DNA from: Acidobacteriaceae bacterium
Lineage (GTDB): Bacteria; Acidobacteriota; Terriglobia; Terriglobales; Acidobacteriaceae
NCBI GenBank assembly: GCA_003138365.1
Contig: PLFY01000037.1
Coordinates: forward strand, 2,193-34,494
Direction of reading: 5' to 3'
DNA: 32,302 nucleotides
Below are positions 7,317 through 15,304 of this stretch, piece by piece. The position numbers and the translations under genes were made by a program. How positions within the stretch are numbered: the stretch's first letter is position 1; every line of letters starts with the position of its first letter. Below the pieces are notes generated by a model. It was given only the letters and a program-made list of their open reading frames with translations. It was not told the origin of the DNA and ran no database searches.

Positions 7317-7810
7317 CCGAACTTCTGCCGCCCGCACCGCTGGCCGACGCCCATGAAGTCGGAGATTTCCGCTGCGGCGAGGCCTCTCTGGACGATTGGC
7401 TGAAGCGCCGGGCGCGCGCCAACCAGGCCAGCGGCGCTTCGCGCACCTATGTCGTTTGCAAGGATAAGCACGTAATTGGGTACTATGCGCTGGCTTCCGG
7501 CGCGGTCACCGTGGAAAGTGCTCCCGGCCGCTTCAGGCGCAATATGCCAAACCCAATTCCAGTGGCTGTGCTGGCGCGTCTCGCCGTGGATCGCGATTGG
7601 CATGGGAAGGGCATCGGACGCGCCCTGTTCCGAGACGCCGCGCGCCGAGTGGCACATGCCGCCGACGCGATCGGAATTCGCGGCATCGTGGTTCACGCAA
7701 TCTCGGAGGAAGCCACAAACTTCTATCGATCGCTTGGTTTCGACCCAAGCCCGCACGAGCCAATGACGCTCATGGTAACTCTGTCCGACGTTCGGGCTGC
7801 TCTTCCATAA
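7304..7810 (+). CDS. GNAT-family (TacT-type) toxin acetyltransferase
   Basis: This 168-residue GNAT acetyltransferase overlaps the antitoxin gene by 13 bp. The acetyl-CoA loop is 'WHGKGIGRAL' (99-108, matching Q/RxxGxG/A), preceded by the beta strand 'VAVLARLAVD'. Y141 in 'NFYRSLGF' matches the catalytic Tyr of TacT-like toxins. Known relatives acetylate the amino group of charged tRNAs and stop translation, producing growth arrest or persistence. The opening 'HEVGDFRCGEASLDDWL' is typical of this toxin family rather than of metabolic GNATs. The active site appears complete, so the module is probably functional. The target tRNA cannot be predicted from sequence alone. Confidence 0.88.
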   Translation: MGEVAELLPPAPLADAHEVGDFRCGEASLDDWLKRRARANQASGASRTYVVCKDKHVIGYYALASGAVTVESAPGRFRRNMPNPIPVAVLARLAVDRDWHGKGIGRALFRDAARRVAHAADAIGIRGIVVHAISEEATNFYRSLGFDPSPHEPMTLMVTLSDVRAALP

Positions 7811-7871
7811 AAGGCTTGGCGGCCATGGGCACAGTTACGCTGATTTCAGTCTTGCTGGTTTTCTGGGGCTG

Positions 7872-8558
7872 CTATGCCACGGCAGCCGGAACGGCGGCGG
7901 CCAGTTCCTCAGCCTCGAGTCGGCTGCCTACCTCGGCCGCGGCTTGCGCCAGAACCCGGTGGTGGATGGTAAAAAGCGCCAGTTCCAATCGGTCGCTCAC
8001 CCCGGTCTTGTCGTAAATCGAGCGCAAGTAGTTCTTGATCACCTGCTCGGTGGTCTTGAGCCGCATAGCGATCTCGCGGTTCTTGCAGCCCTGAACAATC
8101 AGGGCCACGATCCGCATCTCCTTGGGCGTGAGCCGGTCCCGGACGCGCGTGCCCACCATATCCTCTTCCGGCGAGTCGGGCTGCATCAGCTTGGGCGGGA
8201 CCCAGGTCTCTCCATCCGCAACGCGGCGAACACACTCCACCAACGCCGCCCCGGTCACGTTGCGAAAAATCACGCCGCGGAAACCCTGTTGCAAATATGT
8301 TGCGGCAACCTCGTTGTTCTCTGCAATCACAATGCCCCGGCTGTTCGCGTCGTCCAGCAGAAGGCGGAGCCGGGTCAGATCGGGCCGCAGCGCAGCGGCA
8401 AACAGAACAATGGAACCAGGGAAAGTCGTGATGGCATGGTGCATTCGATCAAGATCCGTGCATTGAGCAATAATGCGCAACTCTTCGTTCATTGCCAGCA
8501 CCTTGGCGGTACCTGCACGAAAAATTGCCTGCGAATCGGCCAGAATGATCTTGTTCAT
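7872..8558 (-). CDS. LuxR/NarL-type regulator with a degenerate receiver domain
   Basis: This 228-residue protein has an N-terminal receiver-like domain (about 1-118) and a C-terminal LuxR helix-turn-helix (about 140-205: 'LTPKEMRIVALIVQGCKNREIAMRL' region, then 'TEQVIKNYLRSIYDKTGV'). In the receiver, D8 is kept, but the strand that should carry the phosphorylated Asp reads 'IVLFAAAL' (50-57) with no acidic residue, and the conserved Lys position reads 'FRN' (R99). It is therefore unlikely to be switched by phosphorylation. An Ala-rich tail (208-228) ends the protein. Start is ATG with GAGG 9 bp upstream. The gene is divergent from the receiver-reductase gene and converges on tacT. A 14-bp palindrome lies about 35 bp upstream and could be its own operator. 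Confidence 0.85.
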   Translation of the reverse strand: MNKIILADSQAIFRAGTAKVLAMNEELRIIAQCTDLDRMHHAITTFPGSIVLFAAALRPDLTRLRLLLDDANSRGIVIAENNEVAATYLQQGFRGVIFRNVTGAALVECVRRVADGETWVPPKLMQPDSPEEDMVGTRVRDRLTPKEMRIVALIVQGCKNREIAMRLKTTEQVIKNYLRSIYDKTGVSDRLELALFTIHHRVLAQAAAEVGSRLEAEELAAAVPAAVA

Positions 8559-8590
8559 GATGTTCGCCTCGTATCCCCAGTTTCACTTTT

Positions 8591-8604
8591 TTGAGCCGGC
8601 TCAA
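8591..8604. promoter_or_regulatory. 14-bp perfect palindrome TTGAGCCGGCTCAA
   Basis: A self-complementary site about 33-46 bp upstream of the LuxR-type regulator start. Its position suits an operator near that gene's promoter. The adjoining T-run lies on the wrong side for it to be a terminator of the plus strand. Confidence 0.45.
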
Positions 8605-8812
8605 TCCCCATTTCCGGCAAAACCATACACTGCAACTCGACTTCAGGCGCCTGCTTCCGCCTCTTCCGGCATCATCGGCAAAACTCTTCAGAGTCTTGCG
8701 CCTGACTGCATTTGCGACAGTGAGAAGTGGATTGGATGCCTTTCGTAACCGATTGAAACCGCAAAAACAACTACACTCAAGTAACTTTCCTACAAGAGAG
8801 ATTACAGCCATC

Positions 8813-8827
8813 TGACCCGCCGGGTCA
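8813..8827. promoter_or_regulatory. Palindrome TGACCCG-C-CGGGTCA upstream of the receiver-reductase gene
   Basis: Perfect 7-bp arms with a single central base, 71 bp upstream of the ATG at 8898. It could be a regulator site for the two-gene signalling operon. No protein can be assigned. Confidence 0.4.
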
Positions 8828-8897
8828 CGAAGATTCTTCAATCCAAACAGGGATCCCTCTGCACCTATTGGGGTACCAAGGCCCTAAACTGAGTGAT

Positions 8898-10550
8898 ATG
8901 GCAAGGCCGATTCTCCTGGCAGTGGACGACGACGTAAGCGTTTTGGAAGCGGTAGTGCAGGACCTGCGCCGGCACTATGGGGCCACCTACCGGGTCATGC
9001 GCGCGGCCAGCGGTCAGGCCGCGTTGGACACGCTGGCTCAACTGACAACGCGCCAGGAGCCAGTGGCGCTGATTTTGAGCGACCAGCGCATGCCGGGCAT
9101 GACTGGCGTCGAGTTTCTGGAGAGGGCGCGGGCGCTTTATCCCGAGGCACGGCGCGTGTTGCTGACGGCATACGCTGACACCGAAGCCGCCATCCGCGCC
9201 ATCAACACCGCCCGCATCCACTACTACCTGAACAAACCGTGGGACCCGCCTGAGGAAAAGCTGTATCCGGTGTTGACTGACCTCCTGGAGGATTGGCTGG
9301 CCGGCTACCAGCCGCCGTTTGAGGGGCTGCGTGTCATCGGGAATCGCTGGTCGCTCAAGGACCATAAGGTGCGCAGCTTTCTCTCCCGCAACCATGTGCC
9401 CTACCGCTGGCTCGACATCGCCGGCAACAAGGATGCCCTGAAGCTGCTGAGTGACCGGCAGCTCGATCCTGACCTTTTGCCTGTGGTGCTGTTTGCGGAT
9501 GGCAGTTCCCTGGTGGACCCGGATGTGGCGACGCTGGCTGGCCGAGTGGGCCTGAGCACTCAGGCCGCCCAGGAGTTCTATGACATCGTCGTGGTGGGCG
9601 CCGGTCCGGCAGGGCTGGCGGCCGCGGTCTATGGCGCCAGCGAAGGCCTCCGCACGCTCGTCATCGAGCCGGAAGCGCCCGGCGGACAGGCCGGCTCCAC
9701 TTCAAGGATCGAGAACTACCTCGGATTCCCGTCGGGCGTCACCGGAGCGGACCTGGGACGCCGCGCGCATATCCAGGCGTCGCGGTTTGGCGCGGAGTTT
9801 CTCACCCAGCGGGCCACGGGACTGCGCATCGAAGGCCAGTACCGTTTTGTGGAACTGGTCGATGGCCGCGAGGTCTCAAGCCACGTGGTGCTGTTGGCCA
9901 CCGGCGTTTACTACCGCAAGCTTGATATTCCAGGCGCGGAGCGGCTCACCGGCCGAGGCATCTACTACGGAGCCGCGCTGGTTGAGGCATTGGCTTGCAA
10001 GGATGAGGAAGTATTTGTCGTGGGCGGCGCCAACTCCGCCGGCCAGGCCGCCCTGCACTTTGCCAACTTCGCCTGCAAGGTGACCATGCTGGTGCGCGGC
10101 AACGGACTTTCGGCCACCATGTCGAAATACTTGATCGATGAGATCGAGCGCACATCCAATATTGTGTTGGAGGCGAAAACGCAGGTGCTGGAAGCGATCG
10201 GCGAGGAACGTCTCGAAGGGCTCCGGCTGCTCGGTCCTCAGGGGGAGTCGGTGGTGCCGGCTTCGTCGCTGTTCGTGTTCATCGGAGCAGAGCCGGGAAC
10301 AGGTTGGCTGCCGCCCTGCATTCTCCGCGATGAGAAAGGATTCATTTTGGCAGGCCCTGATTTGCGCACCGAAGGCAAGTTGCCGGCAGCTTGGAAGGAG
10401 CCGCGCGAGCCGTTCTTGCTCGAGTCCAGCGTACCCGGAGTCTTTGTGGCCGGCGATGTTCGCCACGGCTCAGTGAAGCGCGTGGCCTCGGCGGTGGGCG
10501 AGGGCTCCATCGCGGTACAGTTTGTGCACCAGTACTTGGCGGGATTCTAA
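8898..10550 (+). CDS. Response-regulator receiver fused to a thioredoxin-reductase-like flavoprotein without CxxC
   Basis: This 550-residue protein has three parts. The receiver (about 4-125) has acidic D10-D12, phosphoacceptor D62 ('LSDQRMPG'), T90 and K113 ('LNKPW'), all intact. A thioredoxin/glutaredoxin-like segment (about 142-220) lacks cysteines. A two-dinucleotide-fold FAD/NAD(P)H oxidoreductase (about 228-550) has G234-A-G-P-A-G239 for FAD, 'GGANSAG' (376-382) for NAD(P)H and 'FVAGD' (D520). The position of the thioredoxin reductase CATC motif reads 'YYGAAL', and the only cysteines (C367, C393, C474) are isolated. It cannot form the usual redox disulfide, so it may sense or oxidise NAD(P)H or serve another acceptor. 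Start is ATG at 8898 rather than TTG at 8868, which has no binding site. It forms an operon with the kinase 20 bp downstream. Confidence 0.88.
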   Translation: MARPILLAVDDDVSVLEAVVQDLRRHYGATYRVMRAASGQAALDTLAQLTTRQEPVALILSDQRMPGMTGVEFLERARALYPEARRVLLTAYADTEAAIRAINTARIHYYLNKPWDPPEEKLYPVLTDLLEDWLAGYQPPFEGLRVIGNRWSLKDHKVRSFLSRNHVPYRWLDIAGNKDALKLLSDRQLDPDLLPVVLFADGSSLVDPDVATLAGRVGLSTQAAQEFYDIVVVGAGPAGLAAAVYGASEGLRTLVIEPEAPGGQAGSTSRIENYLGFPSGVTGADLGRRAHIQASRFGAEFLTQRATGLRIEGQYRFVELVDGREVSSHVVLLATGVYYRKLDIPGAERLTGRGIYYGAALVEALACKDEEVFVVGGANSAGQAALHFANFACKVTMLVRGNGLSATMSKYLIDEIERTSNIVLEAKTQVLEAIGEERLEGLRLLGPQGESVVPASSLFVFIGAEPGTGWLPPCILRDEKGFILAGPDLRTEGKLPAAWKEPREPFLLESSVPGVFVAGDVRHGSVKRVASAVGEGSIAVQFVHQYLAGF

Positions 10551-10570
10551 GAGGTGTTGAGAAAGCGGAA

Positions 10571-12064
10571 ATGAGCCAGGGCGAGCAACCGATCGAGATT
10601 GAATCGATCCCCTTGCGGGAGGTCGCCGAGGCTCTGCGCCGCACTCGTCCCTTCGCTGAAACGGACGTAGGCGCGCTGAGCGGCGTGGAGGTTGTGGATC
10701 GCGTAAAAGTCAACGCTGGCGGCGTGCTGGTGGAGCCAGGGCAGCCCCTGAGTTTCTATTGGCTCGTGCTTGAGGGCGAGGTTCGCGCCGAGAGACCGGA
10801 GCCTGACGGCACGCGGACCGTGGTGGGAATGGCCGCCGCTGGCGATGGCTTTGGCGAGACGCCTCTGCTGACTGGAAAGACCCACTCGCCTTTCTTCATC
10901 CTGGCAGCGCAAGACTCGCTGCTGTTGCGCTTCACCGAGCAAGACTTTTGGGCGTTGCTTGCTTGCTGCCCCGCGGTGCGCAAAGTGATCCTTGCGAATA
11001 TGGCTCAGCGGCTGCAGGCCTACCAGGTTGAGGCGTTGCACCGCGAGAAGCTGGTCTCCCTGGGTACACTCGCCGCCGGGCTCATGCATGAGTTGCACAA
11101 CCCCGGCTCGGCTGCCAAACGCGCCACCGCTCAACTGCGCGGAAATCTGTTGCGCTTGCAGCAGTTGAGCCTGCGTTTCAGCGACCAGCAGAAGACCCCC
11201 ACCCAGCTTGATTGCATGCGCGCTCTGCTTGAAAAGACACTGAGCGGCTGCCATGCCCCTGTCATGAGTACCCTGGAGCAGTCGGACACGGAAGAGGCAT
11301 TGGCCGAGTGGCTGGCATCGGCTGGAGTGGAAAACGCATTCACCATTGCCCCGGCGCTTGTCGCCATCGGCCTTGAGCAGCAGGAACTCGCCTGCGCCAG
11401 AGACGCCTTCCAGGCCGGCAGCTTCTCTGACGCGATCAACTGGCTTGAGGCGCTGGTTTCCAGCGTCAGTCTGGTCTGCACCATCGAGGAGAGCATTACG
11501 CGCGTCTCCGACCTGGTGATGGCTGTCAAGATATTCGCCTACGACGATCGGTCGCAGGCCAGGGAACTGGACGTGCATGACAGCCTGCAGAGCACCCTCA
11601 CCATCCTGGGCCACAAGCTGCGTCTCAAAAAAATCTCCGTCGAAAAGCGCTTTGAGGCCTCGCCGTCCACCATCCAGACCCGCGGCTCCTCGCTCAGCCA
11701 GGTGTGGACCAACCTGATCGACAACGCCGTGGACGCCTCACCCGAGAGCGCCCAGATCGAGATCGCTACGTGGACAGAAGCGGGGACAGAAGCGGAGATC
11801 GACCCGGCCTGGCTCGCAGTGAGCATCACAGATCACGGCGCCGGGATTCCGCCCGAATTGCTGCCGCGGATTTTCGACGCGTTCTTTACCACCAAGCCGC
11901 TGGGCTCGGGCACCGGCCTCGGCCTGGAGATCGTTCACCGCATCGTCACGCAGAAGTTCGGCGGCACGATCGATGTCGAGTCCGAACCGGGAAAGACCCG
12001 GTTTATCGTGCGCCTGCCGCTACGCGGGCCAGGCGAGTCCGGGAAGCCCGCTCCTGCGATTTGA
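10571..12064 (+). CDS. Crp-like (cNMP-binding fold) sensor histidine kinase
   Basis: This 497-residue cytoplasmic kinase has no membrane segment. Residues about 20-150 form a cyclic-nucleotide-binding fold ('[14 protein letters not shown]', 'GFGETPLL'). The usual phosphate-binding Arg after this motif is not seen ('TGKTHSPFF'), so the ligand may not be cAMP. The H-box is '[15 protein letters not shown]' with H173. About 100 extra residues (205-305) then precede the rest of the dimerisation helices. The ATPase has an N box ('[10 protein letters not shown]', N385), G1 ('DHGAGIP', D421), F ('FDAFFTTK') and G2 ('[10 protein letters not shown]'). The ATG at 10571 is 20 bp after the receiver-reductase stop, so the two are co-transcribed, and that receiver is the obvious phosphorylation partner. 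Confidence 0.88.
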   Translation: MSQGEQPIEIESIPLREVAEALRRTRPFAETDVGALSGVEVVDRVKVNAGGVLVEPGQPLSFYWLVLEGEVRAERPEPDGTRTVVGMAAAGDGFGETPLLTGKTHSPFFILAAQDSLLLRFTEQDFWALLACCPAVRKVILANMAQRLQAYQVEALHREKLVSLGTLAAGLMHELHNPGSAAKRATAQLRGNLLRLQQLSLRFSDQQKTPTQLDCMRALLEKTLSGCHAPVMSTLEQSDTEEALAEWLASAGVENAFTIAPALVAIGLEQQELACARDAFQAGSFSDAINWLEALVSSVSLVCTIEESITRVSDLVMAVKIFAYDDRSQARELDVHDSLQSTLTILGHKLRLKKISVEKRFEASPSTIQTRGSSLSQVWTNLIDNAVDASPESAQIEIATWTEAGTEAEIDPAWLAVSITDHGAGIPPELLPRIFDAFFTTKPLGSGTGLGLEIVHRIVTQKFGGTIDVESEPGKTRFIVRLPLRGPGESGKPAPAI

Positions 12065-12560
12065 GTTCGACGCTTTCCGAGTTGCGCCTGCGAGTTTTCC
12101 GCATGTCCAATGACGCTCACTTCCGAACAGCGGATCAGTTTCCGAGTTGCCGGCCAATCGGCCGTGGCTCCGGTGCAGAATCCAACGCTTCACACATTGA
12201 CAAGAAAATACGCAATTTTACAAAAAAGTTGAGGAGGGTGGGGGTTAATTCTTGGGTCCATACGGTACGGGGCGGAGGTGTCCCGGCTTTCTCCGTTCGC
12301 CCTTCTATTGACCATTGTGCGCCGAGGGAGGATTATTTTGCGCAAGGCGGCAAAGGGGGGCGGATTCCCAGGAGGCCGCAATCGGCGCATCCCTGTTCGT
12401 TAACGGACGGCCTGCGTCGAAACCGGACATCCAATTCGGTTCCCGTTCACCTGAGATATGCGGCAAGAGGCTTTGTTCTCATCAAGTTGCATTTTCCGCA
12501 TTTTGGCCTTTGAATTGCTTTTCTTTCCCATGTAGACCGAGCGTCACCCGGAGGCCGGCC
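12065..12560. other. 496-bp intergenic region before the ADOP permease
   Basis: I see no convincing gene. TTGACA at 12197-12202 followed 16 bp later by TACAAA (12219-12224) is a possible promoter with a long leader. The 12-mer TTTCCGAGTTGC occurs twice (12074-12085 and 12139-12150), and a near copy, TTTCCGAGTTCC, lies downstream of the permease at 15117. The end of the region has CGGAGG positioned for the ATG at 12561. Confidence 0.45.
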
Positions 12561-14990
12561 ATGAACAACCTGCTGCAGGACCTGCGATTCACTATGCGCC
12601 AGTTGCGCAAATCTCCCGGATTCGCCCTCACCGCGCTCCTTACCCTGGCATTGGCCATCGGCGCCAACGCCGTGGTCTTCGGAATCTTCAACGGCATGAT
12701 TCTGCGGCCGTTGGATGTGCCCCAGGCGGAGAGCCTCTACGGAACCGAGTACGGGAATAATCCGGGGTGGCAGTCGTATCCCAACTATCTCGATCTGCGC
12801 GACCGCAACCGCAGCTTCGACGGTCTGGCGGCGTTTAGCTTCATCTTTCCGGGCTTCGACACGGGCAAGGATCCCTCCGGTTCTTCAGGCTTCACAACCA
12901 GCGGCAATTACTTCGATGTGCTGCGGATTCAGCCCTATCTCGGCCGTTTCTACCATGCCGCCGATGAGCACGGCCACAACAGCGCGCCCTATGTTGTGTT
13001 GACCTACGCCTTTTGGCACAGCCGCTTCCAGGACGATCGCGGCGTGGTGGGCCGCACTGTCTTTTTGAACAAGCATCCATTTACGATTCTCGGCGTGGCC
13101 CCGCCCGGCTTCCACGGAACAGTGGCCTTTGCCTTTATCGATTTCTTCATGCCGATGGTCAACGAGGGGCAGCTCTACGGCGGGAGCACACTCGACAAGC
13201 GCGGCAGCAACAATACGGTTTTTGAGATCTTCGGACATCTGAAGCCGGGTGTGACTCTCGCTCAGGCCACGGCGGATGTGAACGCCGTGGGCGCGTATCT
13301 GGAAAAGACCTATCCTCAGGACTTCAGCCACAAAAGCACTCCACTCTCCCGCCAGGGACTGACCGCGTTTGGCGGCGCGGTGACGGCCTTCGTGGCGGGA
13401 TTGATGCTGCTGGCCGGATTGATTCTGCTGGCCGCCTGCGCCAACCTGGGCAGCCTCTTTGCCGCGCGCGCCGCCGACCGTTCCCGCGAAGTGGCGCTGC
13501 GGCTGGCGCTGGGTTCAAGCCGCCAACGCATCCTGCGGGGACTGCTTACCGAAGCCTTGCTGATCTCCCTTGCCGGCGGCGCTCTGGGAGTTCTGGGCAG
13601 CGTCGCGCTCTTGCGCCGGCTGAGCACATGGCAGCCCGTCGCCGGCGCTCCCGTCCATCTGCCCGTCACTCCAGACGCAAAAGTCTACCTCGTCGCTTTG
13701 CTGCTGGCGGTGGTCAGCGGATTGCTCTTCGGAATCGTTCCGGTGCGTCAGGTGCTCCGGGCCAATCCCTATGAGATCGTCAAAGCGGGATCAAGCGCCA
13801 GGGGTGGGCGGCGCATCACCGTGCGCGACGTGTTGCTGGTGGTGCAAATTGCCATCTGCGCCGTGCTGGTCACTTCTTCGCTGGTGGCCGTGCGCGGATT
13901 GGCGCGCTCGCTGCACGGCAACTTCGGGTTTGAGCCGCGCAACGCCATGCTGCTCAATGTCGATTTGGCCATGGCCGGCTACAGCGGCGACCAAACGCCC
14001 GCGATGAAAAGACGCATCTTCGATGCGATGGGGACGATTCCCGGAGTCGAGCATGTGGGATGGGTGAACGATTATCCTCCGCTCGCCTACGGCTCCAACT
14101 TCAGATCGAATGTCTATAAGGATGAAACCACCGATCTGCGCCAGGCAAATACCGCCGCCACGCCTTTCCGGTACAACATCTCTCCCGGATACTTCGAGGC
14201 GGCCGGCACCAGCCTGTTGACCGGCAGGAGTTTCAGTTGGAATGACGACAAAGGAGCGCCATCCGTCGCCGTCGTTAACCGCGAGTTCGCCGTGAAAATC
14301 TTCGGCTCCGTCCCCCAGGCCATGGGCAGAGATTTCAAGCTGCAGGATGGAACGCGCGTCGAAGTCGTGGGCGTGGTCGAAGACGGAAAGTATCTGAGTC
14401 TCAATGAAGATCCACAGCCGGCGATCTTTCTTCCCGCCCTGCAATCGCCTTCGGGCTCTTTTTATATGGCGGTGCGCTCGCAGCGCGATCCCGAACAGTT
14501 GGCCGCGGCCATGAGGAGCAAGCTGCGCGAACTGGATGCGGGTCTGCCGGTTACCATCACTACTTGGAAGACCGTGCTGTCGCTTGTTCTGTTTCCTTCG
14601 CAAATGGCCACGGTGTCGCTGGGCGTGCTGGGGATAATGGGCGGCATGCTGTCGATTACCGGCATCTTTGGAATGGCTGCGTACTCGGTCAGCAAGCGGC
14701 TGCGGGAGTTGGGAATTCGCATCGCCCTGGGCGCGCAGCGCAAGGAACTGTTGCAGGCAGCGTTGGGGCGGCCATTGAAATTGCTGGCTATAGGTTCGGC
14801 GACAGGATTGATCCTCGGACTACTGGCGACCAGGGTGCTGGCTTTCATTGTGTATCAGGCGACTCCCCGCGATCCGCTGGTGCTGGGCGGCGTTGTGCTC
14901 GCCATGCTGCTCCTCGGCCTGCTGGCCACATGGATTCCAGCGCAACGCGCACTGTCGGTCGATCCTTTGATCCTGCTCCGCGAGGAGTGA
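12561..14990 (+). CDS. ADOP-family permease (MacB/FtsX-type, acidobacterial duplicated orphan permease)
   Basis: This 809-residue membrane protein begins with 'MNNLLQDLRFTMRQLRKSPGF', the typical ADOP opening, at an ATG preceded by GGAGG. A first hydrophobic helix (about 20-43) is followed by a large periplasmic MacB-type domain. Three membrane helices come at about 275-300, 325-350 and 375-395, including 'RSREVALRLALGSSR'. The plan then repeats: helix at about 420-440, a second periplasmic domain, and three C-terminal helices with 'RLRELGIRIALGAQR', ending 'DPLILLREE'. These are FtsX-like units duplicated in one chain. Related MacB permeases use ATP hydrolysis to drive export or periplasmic mechanotransmission, but no ATPase gene is adjacent, hence 'orphan'. 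Substrate unknown. The frame is open 82 codons further upstream, but that part looks non-coding. Confidence 0.92.
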   Translation: MNNLLQDLRFTMRQLRKSPGFALTALLTLALAIGANAVVFGIFNGMILRPLDVPQAESLYGTEYGNNPGWQSYPNYLDLRDRNRSFDGLAAFSFIFPGFDTGKDPSGSSGFTTSGNYFDVLRIQPYLGRFYHAADEHGHNSAPYVVLTYAFWHSRFQDDRGVVGRTVFLNKHPFTILGVAPPGFHGTVAFAFIDFFMPMVNEGQLYGGSTLDKRGSNNTVFEIFGHLKPGVTLAQATADVNAVGAYLEKTYPQDFSHKSTPLSRQGLTAFGGAVTAFVAGLMLLAGLILLAACANLGSLFAARAADRSREVALRLALGSSRQRILRGLLTEALLISLAGGALGVLGSVALLRRLSTWQPVAGAPVHLPVTPDAKVYLVALLLAVVSGLLFGIVPVRQVLRANPYEIVKAGSSARGGRRITVRDVLLVVQIAICAVLVTSSLVAVRGLARSLHGNFGFEPRNAMLLNVDLAMAGYSGDQTPAMKRRIFDAMGTIPGVEHVGWVNDYPPLAYGSNFRSNVYKDETTDLRQANTAATPFRYNISPGYFEAAGTSLLTGRSFSWNDDKGAPSVAVVNREFAVKIFGSVPQAMGRDFKLQDGTRVEVVGVVEDGKYLSLNEDPQPAIFLPALQSPSGSFYMAVRSQRDPEQLAAAMRSKLRELDAGLPVTITTWKTVLSLVLFPSQMATVSLGVLGIMGGMLSITGIFGMAAYSVSKRLRELGIRIALGAQRKELLQAALGRPLKLLAIGSATGLILGLLATRVLAFIVYQATPRDPLVLGGVVLAMLLLGLLATWIPAQRALSVDPLILLREE

Positions 14991-15304
14991 ATCGGCTTTC
15001 TTGAGAGAGTGGATGCTGGGTGTGGTCAGGAAACCTGCGGACCCATTTTCGGTTGATGCAAAATCGCCAGTTCACTCGTCGAAGGCCGCAGCCGCCGGTA
15101 TTGGAGAAATGCTCATTTTCCGAGTTCCGGGTCGTTGACGGGCAACTCCGAAACTGCGCCGCTGCTCATCTCCGCACATTCTTAAGCGCCATAAATCAGG
15201 CAAGCGGCAGGCTCCTTCCCGTTAAGAAACTCCAACCCTTTCTCTGCGCGCCGCGACGATAAAGCTGCTCCGCCCCATGCCGATGAGAAGACTGAGGGGC
15301 TTGG
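14991..15304. other. 314-bp intergenic region before the flagellar stator operon
   Basis: No gene seen. It contains an imperfect inverted repeat, TTTCCGAGTT (15117-15126) with AACTCCGAAA (15144-15153), one mismatch in 10, and close to its end the FliA-type promoter listed separately. Confidence 0.5.
15260..15286 (+). promoter_or_regulatory. Sigma-28 (FliA) flagellar promoter of the PAS-GGDEF/motA/motB operon
   Basis: TAAAGCTG (15260-15267), an 11-bp spacer, then GCCGATGA (15279-15286). The classic FliA consensus is TAAAGTTT-N11-GCCGATAA, so 13 of 16 bases match at exact spacing. Transcription would start near 15293, giving a leader of about a dozen bases that includes GAGGGG before the ATG at 15305. 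The downstream genes (motA, motB) are classic FliA targets, which supports the call. Confidence 0.75.

Larger units (their letters stand above)
8559..8897. other. 339-bp divergent intergenic region with two palindromes
   Basis: This region separates the LuxR-type regulator (minus strand) from the receiver-reductase fusion (plus strand). It holds two exact palindromes described separately and a TAAACT box at 8885-8890. I see no convincing small gene. Confidence 0.6.

Noticed and set aside
8449-8841. 130-residue minus-strand frame across the divergent region
   Set aside because: Overlaps the LuxR-type regulator start in another frame, has no domain and unusual composition.
8868-8897. TTG start 30 bp upstream of the receiver-reductase ATG
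   Set aside because: No ribosome binding site, and the added residues are not part of the receiver fold.
10391-10570. 60-codon extension upstream of the histidine kinase start
   Set aside because: It overlaps the previous gene in another frame and shows no domain; ATG 10571 fits the 20-bp operon gap.
12315-12560. 82-codon extension upstream of the ADOP start
   Set aside because: ADOP proteins begin with 'MNNLLQDLRF'-like sequence; GGAGG precedes ATG 12561; the extension looks non-coding.
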